Positions 59,473 to 64,000 of a stretch of DNA of 64,000 nucleotides are shown here, piece by piece (the stretch's first letter is position 1; every line of letters starts with the position of its first letter). Both the position numbers and the translations under genes were made by a program. The notes beneath the pieces are model-generated. The model was not told where the DNA came from and searched no databases. It saw only the letters and a program-made list of their open reading frames with translations. Source of the stretch: DASWTL01 sp966250385 (GTDB taxonomy: Bacteria > Bacteroidota > Bacteroidia > Sphingobacteriales > Sphingobacteriaceae); NCBI GenBank assembly GCA_966250385.1, contig CBINHC010000007.1:62001-126000 (forward strand), written 5' to 3'.

Positions 59473-60879
59473 CTATTGGGCATAGCCCGGATTCTGTGAG
59501 ATGTTTGGATTCGCATCCCGTTCAGACTGCGGAATCGGCCCCCAGCGCTGATCGTTGGAATAAGGAATATTGCGGATTGCATAAATACCGCCAGTGCGCT
59601 CAATCGTTCTCTGTAAGCGGTTCAGATCATAGAAGCGGTCACCTTCAAATGCCAGTTCCTTACGGCGTTCGGTAATGATATCTTCAAGCAGCTGGTTTCC
59701 TACTGATATATATATCAGGGACGGATCCCGGCGGGCCATCAGCGCATTCAGATAAACGAGAGCCTGCGGATCAGACAGTCGCTGTGCAGCTTCTGCAGCA
59801 ATCAGATATACTTCGGAAAGACGGATGACCTTCTTGTCATCGCGATCGCCGCTTGCCGCCTTGTACTTGGTTACGATAAAAGCAGACTGTTCGCCGCCTG
59901 CGCGTGGTCCGGGGGTAATGAGTGTCCGCCGTACATCATCACTCGAATATAATGCGTACAACGCTTCATTAGCGATCAGATCTCCGTAACCGGCCTGTGA
60001 ATAGATATATCCCAGCTCATCAGTCCCTGCGTTCAGCGTAGCATCTGCCGAAACCTCAAACAGAGTCTCTGTTTTATTGCTTGCGGTATTACCGGCAGTA
60101 TTTGCCCAATACGCAGCGAAGTTGGCCGGGGTAACCAGTGTAAAGCCGCTGTTGTCGATCACATCTGTTGCGAATGCCAGCGCCTGGGTATTGTTACCCA
60201 TATAAAGCGACACCTTCGCCGCGAGTGCCCGGGCGGCAAACTTTGAGAAACGGGTTGAACCTGAATACACGGTCTGCAGCGTATACGCTTTGTCCAGGTC
60301 CGACAGGATCTGGTCGTATACCTCTTTCACCGTATTTCTGGCAGGTTTCAGCAAAGGATCATAGGCCAGCACCAGGGGTACGCCGGGTCCGTTCGGATTG
60401 TCGGTATAAGGACGGGCGAAACTGCGGACCAGCTGAAAATACATCAGGGCGCGCAGGGAATAAGCCTCCCCTTTATACTGGTCGACATTCGGGCTTGACG
60501 GGATCGTCGAATTAATGATGTTGTTGGCCCGGAGAATGACACTGTAAGCGGAGTTCCACATTCCTTCATAATCCGAGTTTGCATTCGTGATATTGTAGTT
60601 GTTGAACGGGAAATAACGACCTGAATTCTTTGAAGAAATGAAGACGTTATCCGCCGCAAGGTCCCCGATGACCGGAATTGTGCGGCCATACAGGTTGACG
60701 CTTCTTAGCCCGGCATACCCGCCGCGCAGCGCATTCAACATATCTGTTTCGGTCTTTACCGCTGCATCAGGGGTCACCTGTGTATAAGGCTCCTGATCCA
60801 GGAAGTCATCGGAGCAGGCCCCCAGTAAGAAGGTCGCAACAAGCCCCGACAATAGTATATTCTTATAGTTTCTTTTCAT
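59473..60879 (-). CDS. SusD/RagB-family outer-membrane lipoprotein
   Basis: A 468-residue substrate-binding lipoprotein that caps the SusC transporter on the cell surface. The signal peptide ends with LLGACSDDFLDQEP, so C22 is lipidated. SusD features: TETDMLNALRGGYAGLRS, the helical repeats QYKGEAYSLRALMYFQLVRSF-like (split KGEAYSLRALMYFQL), and C-terminal ERRKELAFEGDRFYDLNRL. It is just after SusC on the same strand (19-base gap). No glycoside hydrolase or regulator is seen nearby, so the carbohydrate or peptide it binds is unknown. Confidence 0.95.
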   Translation of the reverse strand: MKRNYKNILLSGLVATFLLGACSDDFLDQEPYTQVTPDAAVKTETDMLNALRGGYAGLRSVNLYGRTIPVIGDLAADNVFISSKNSGRYFPFNNYNITNANSDYEGMWNSAYSVILRANNIINSTIPSSPNVDQYKGEAYSLRALMYFQLVRSFARPYTDNPNGPGVPLVLAYDPLLKPARNTVKEVYDQILSDLDKAYTLQTVYSGSTRFSKFAARALAAKVSLYMGNNTQALAFATDVIDNSGFTLVTPANFAAYWANTAGNTASNKTETLFEVSADATLNAGTDELGYIYSQAGYGDLIANEALYALYSSDDVRRTLITPGPRAGGEQSAFIVTKYKAASGDRDDKKVIRLSEVYLIAAEAAQRLSDPQALVYLNALMARRDPSLIYISVGNQLLEDIITERRKELAFEGDRFYDLNRLQRTIERTGGIYAIRNIPYSNDQRWGPIPQSERDANPNISQNPGYAQ

Positions 60880-60898
60880 AATATTAATTCTTCACCGA

Positions 60899-63800
60899 TT
60901 AAAGTCCAATATTTAAACCAACAGTGTACAGTTTGGGCAGGTACACATCCAGGTTAGTCGCGCTGGAAATTCCGCCTGCTTCAGGATCCCATGGCAGGTT
61001 CTCATCCTTAACCCATGTCCAGACGTTGGTACCGCGAACATAGATCTTGGCATTTTCAACCTTGGCGCGGGAAAGAAGGCTTTTAGGCAGACTGTAACCC
61101 AGGGTCACCTCTCTCAGCCGCATGTAATCTCCTTTATAGAAATAACGGCTGGAGATCGAGTTTGAACTGTTTGCGCCTCCGTAAACATATTTAGGAACAT
61201 TCGTGATGTCGCCAGGCTTCTGCCATCTTTTTAACTGGGAAGCCACCCGGTTGAAAGTGGAGTTGTAACCGTCACTCTGGGTATAGTTAGCCCATCCGTC
61301 CCGTACCAGGTTACCGAAGTTATAGTACAGTAATCCGTCAAGGCTAAAGCCCCTGTAAGTAAAAGTGGAACCAAAGCTTCCGAAATAATCAGGTGAAGCA
61401 GATCCGATCATCGCCCGCTGCGCCTGGTTGTAGGAGGTTGTGGTAGCTGACCGGGTCTCGTCTGTATACCAGGTCGGAACGCCTGTGGCGGGATCAGCTC
61501 CGGCCCAGATAGGCACGTAGAAGGTCTGGTAGTCGTAACCGACTCTTCTCAGGTATGGGCTTGACAGGATATCGCGGTTGTCAACCAGGGCCACCAGTTC
61601 ATTTTTGTTATGGGAAATGTTAAAGGAAGCATCCCATTTGAAGTCGCCGGCTATTACCGGAGTTCCTGAAAGTGTCAGCTCAAAACCCTGGTTCTTGATC
61701 GAACCCACATTGTTGGTATATCCGGTGAAACCGCTGGTACGCGAAAGCGGTTCATTGAGCAACAGGCTTGACGTAGTCCGCGTGTACCATTCAATCGATG
61801 CATTCAACCGGTTTTGCAGGAATCCCAGGTCCAGACCGATATCAAGCGGTTTGTTGATTTCCCAGGTCAGATCCGGGTTACCAACCGCAACCGGAGCGCT
61901 TCCTGTAGAGCCGAGGTAGTTGTAGGCCGATCCGTAACCGTATAATGGTCTCCAGTCGTAGTTACCGATATCGGCGTTACCGTTAACACCATAAGAGCCT
62001 CTGATCTTCAACTGGCTGATCCAGTCGTATTTCTTGATGAACTCTTCCTGTTCAGCATTCCAGGATGCCCCCACTGACCAGAAATTACCATACCGGTTGT
62101 TGGAACCGAATCTGGATGATCCGTCACGGCGGAAACTACCGGAGAGTACGTACTTGTTCTGATATGATACGTTACCGATTGCCAGCCATGATGTGAACGC
62201 GTAATCGCTGTTCGAGCCGGAAGCATTCTGGTAGATTGAACCTGCGGAAGGAACCGTGATGTCCAGGTTGGTAGGCAGACCGTAGGCAATAACGTTGGAG
62301 TTGTAGCTTTTCGACTGTTGTGCTTCGTAACCGCCCTTGAAATTGGCGATCAGGTTGTTGTTTTTCAGGACATCCCAGGTATAATCCAACAGACTGGTGG
62401 AAACCCAGTTGAAATACCGGGTATAGTACCTGTAAGAACGACCGCTGTCGTTCCGGCCGTCGCCATGATAAGGGTTATTGTAGGAATCTTCTTCCATGTT
62501 ATTATAGTCGATTCCGTATTTGCTGCTGAATTTCAGGTTAGGAAGGATTTTGTACTCTGCGGAAATCGTTCCAAGCCCTTTCATGAAATTCGAGTTTTTC
62601 TTATCCATGCTGGCGATTGCCACAGGGTTAAATAAACTTCCAGCAGGAAAATCCGGGCCGGTGATGTTCGGGGTGCCGTCCGCATTGTATGGGCTATACA
62701 TCGGAAGCAGGAAGTACGCGTTCAACACCGGGTTGGCGAATAAGCCGCCGCTGCCAGGACCGAACTGCCCCGAATTGGATACCATGGCATTGGCTGTAAA
62801 GCTCAGTTTGTCTGTAGCCTGGTGGTTAACGTTTACATTACCGGAAGCACGGTTGAATTCGGATGCGTCGACGACACCTTGCTGCTTAAAGTATCCGCCG
62901 GACACATTGAACTGAGTCTTCTCGTTACCTCCGTTTGCGGAAAGGTTGTATTGCATCTGCTGGCCGGTACGGGTGACCACGTCCATCCAGTTGGTGTTGA
63001 CACCGTTGTTGGTCCGGAAATTGGCGTCCACGAATGCACCGACATTCTCAGGAGTCAGGGAATAGGTCTGCACATAAGCGGGCGCATTCAAAAATCCTTC
63101 GGCCGTAAGTTCCTTCCACTCGGAAGTGGTGAGCGGCCGGTTGGCTTCACTCTGGTATCCGACATCGGCCATACCGTACTCAACATCAGCGCGGAACCTG
63201 GTCTTACCGGCTTTACCCTTCTTGGTAGTGATCAGAATAACGCCGTTTGCTGCACGGGAACCGTAGATGGATGACGCTGATGCGTCTTTCAGCACCGAAA
63301 TACTTTCGATGTCATTGGGGTTGATCCCGGAGAGTGCATTGGCGGTCGTTGTGTTTCGAGAAAGGTCACCTGAGTTCAGGGGAACGCCGTCCACAACGTA
63401 CAAAGGCGCTGCACCGGCATTGATCGAGCCTATGCCGCGGATGCGGACCTGCTGAATGGACCCGGGTTGTCCGGAACCACCGACAGACTGAAGTCCGGCA
63501 ACCCTGCCCTGAAGTGCTTTGTCAAATGAAGACAACGGCACATTTTCAAGTTCACCACCGCCTACCTGGGTGATGGCACCGGTAGTGGTAGTCTTCGTCT
63601 GGCTTCCGTAACCGGTCACAACGACTTCCGACAGCTGCTTGGCATCCGGCACCAGCCGGACGGTCAGCGCCGATTGGGATCCGAGCGTAACGTCCTGGGA
63701 CTTGTAACCGATATAAATGAAGGTCAGTGCAGTTGTTCCCGGCTGCACCTGGACCGAAAAGTTTCCGCTACCATCCGTTGAGGTACCCGAGTTGGTACCC

Positions 63801-63940
63801 TTTACTCGAACAGAAACTCCGGGAAGCGGAAGGCCGTCGTCGGCGCCGACCACTTTACCTGTGATGGTCCTATTCTGGGCATAAGCAGTAGTAACCGCTA
63901 AGACGCTCAGTAACAGAAAAGTTAGTAATTTTTGTTTCAT
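60899..63940 (-). CDS. SusC/RagA TonB-linked outer-membrane transporter
   Basis: A 1013-residue TonB-dependent transporter. Signal peptide (LLTFLLLSVLAVTTAYAQ), then a carboxypeptidase-regulatory-like beta domain (ITGKVVGADDGLPLPGVSV), TonB box LSEVVVTGYGSQTK, plug with LQGRVAGLQSVGG and PLYVVDGVPLNSGD, and a long barrel to GLNIGL. Together with SusD it makes a nutrient-import complex. It is the first gene of the unit; the upstream 60 bases hold no clear promoter and the window ends there, so any anti-sigma/sigma regulator upstream cannot be seen. Confidence 0.96.
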   Translation of the reverse strand: MKQKLLTFLLLSVLAVTTAYAQNRTITGKVVGADDGLPLPGVSVRVKGTNSGTSTDGSGNFSVQVQPGTTALTFIYIGYKSQDVTLGSQSALTVRLVPDAKQLSEVVVTGYGSQTKTTTTGAITQVGGGELENVPLSSFDKALQGRVAGLQSVGGSGQPGSIQQVRIRGIGSINAGAAPLYVVDGVPLNSGDLSRNTTTANALSGINPNDIESISVLKDASASSIYGSRAANGVILITTKKGKAGKTRFRADVEYGMADVGYQSEANRPLTTSEWKELTAEGFLNAPAYVQTYSLTPENVGAFVDANFRTNNGVNTNWMDVVTRTGQQMQYNLSANGGNEKTQFNVSGGYFKQQGVVDASEFNRASGNVNVNHQATDKLSFTANAMVSNSGQFGPGSGGLFANPVLNAYFLLPMYSPYNADGTPNITGPDFPAGSLFNPVAIASMDKKNSNFMKGLGTISAEYKILPNLKFSSKYGIDYNNMEEDSYNNPYHGDGRNDSGRSYRYYTRYFNWVSTSLLDYTWDVLKNNNLIANFKGGYEAQQSKSYNSNVIAYGLPTNLDITVPSAGSIYQNASGSNSDYAFTSWLAIGNVSYQNKYVLSGSFRRDGSSRFGSNNRYGNFWSVGASWNAEQEEFIKKYDWISQLKIRGSYGVNGNADIGNYDWRPLYGYGSAYNYLGSTGSAPVAVGNPDLTWEINKPLDIGLDLGFLQNRLNASIEWYTRTTSSLLLNEPLSRTSGFTGYTNNVGSIKNQGFELTLSGTPVIAGDFKWDASFNISHNKNELVALVDNRDILSSPYLRRVGYDYQTFYVPIWAGADPATGVPTWYTDETRSATTTSYNQAQRAMIGSASPDYFGSFGSTFTYRGFSLDGLLYYNFGNLVRDGWANYTQSDGYNSTFNRVASQLKRWQKPGDITNVPKYVYGGANSSNSISSRYFYKGDYMRLREVTLGYSLPKSLLSRAKVENAKIYVRGTNVWTWVKDENLPWDPEAGGISSATNLDVYLPKLYTVGLNIGL

Positions 63941-64000
63941 CTTGTGGTGTTTTGGTTTAAGTGATACTATTAAAATGCAAGATATTGAAGGGAAAGTACT

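Noticed and set aside
1..64000. CRISPR arrays, insertion sequences, prophage, integrase sites, tRNA and rRNA genes
   Set aside because: None seen: no regularly spaced repeats, no transposase or integrase reading frames, no cloverleaf or rRNA sequence noticed. A covariance-model search would be decisive for small RNAs I may have missed.

Overview
The window is a chromosomal segment of a Bacteroidota bacterium, most likely from the Cytophagia/Chitinophagia/Sphingobacteriia side of the phylum, with moderately high GC by eye. The evidence is a SusC/SusD outer-membrane pair, a Bacteroidota-type LptD, DUF5808, DUF6580 and DUF2231 proteins, and promoters with TTTG/TAnnTTTG elements in place of sigma70 boxes. 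I see no phage, insertion sequence, CRISPR array, rRNA or tRNA. It is mostly core genome with two decayed genes.

Layout. 1-5 kb (minus strand): 1-Cys peroxiredoxin, DUF72 protein, and the translation operon thrS-infC-rpmI-rplT with its terminator. 5-8.3 kb (minus): small outer-membrane-type protein, LutA-like cysteine-rich protein, UMF1/Atg22-like MFS transporter, CxxC membrane protein. 8.4-14 kb (plus): AsmA-like protein overlapping a glucan-phosphorylase homologue that lacks the PLP lysine, DUF6580 membrane protein, and a lipoprotein with a possible HxxE zinc site. It faces a sirtuin and a CapK-like adenylating enzyme. 16-18.4 kb: BtuB-like TonB receptor under a cobalamin riboswitch.

18.4-23.6 kb is a methionine region: serine hydrolase, a cystathionine gamma-synthase-family enzyme, then a promoter, a SAM-I riboswitch, a 42-codon Cys/Met-rich leader ORF, metX and homoserine dehydrogenase. 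The leader ORF between riboswitch and metX is the most interesting element here.

23.6-24.4 kb holds a decayed Fic gene. 24.5-35 kb: 2-oxoacid dehydrogenase E2, CinA, LptD, divergent N-acetylmuramoyl-L-alanine amidase and MCE/MlaD protein, then rnz, a STAS protein, purC and phoH. 35-41.6 kb: SAM hydrolase (DUF62), monooxygenase-fold protein, tandem Usp protein, an amino-acid permease broken by a frameshift and an internal deletion, an exported methyltransferase, alpha/beta hydrolase and metallophosphoesterase. 41.8-49.9 kb: MsbA-like ABC exporter, beta-CASP nuclease, HD protein, DUF2231-Rieske fusion, TSUP permease, GH1 glucosidase and YhhQ-like transporter. 49.9-59.4 kb: aminotransferase plus omega-amidase, PBP1A, a 1059-residue peptidase/beta-propeller/beta-barrel fusion, a degenerate GIY-YIG protein and an XRE-S24 repressor. 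59.5-64 kb: SusD and SusC.

Functional themes are envelope assembly (AsmA, LptD, MCE, amidase, PBP1A, ABC exporter), sulfur and methyl metabolism (riboswitch-controlled methionine synthesis, B12 uptake, DUF62, aminotransferase/omega-amidase) and TonB-dependent uptake. All calls are from reading the sequence; no database search was run.
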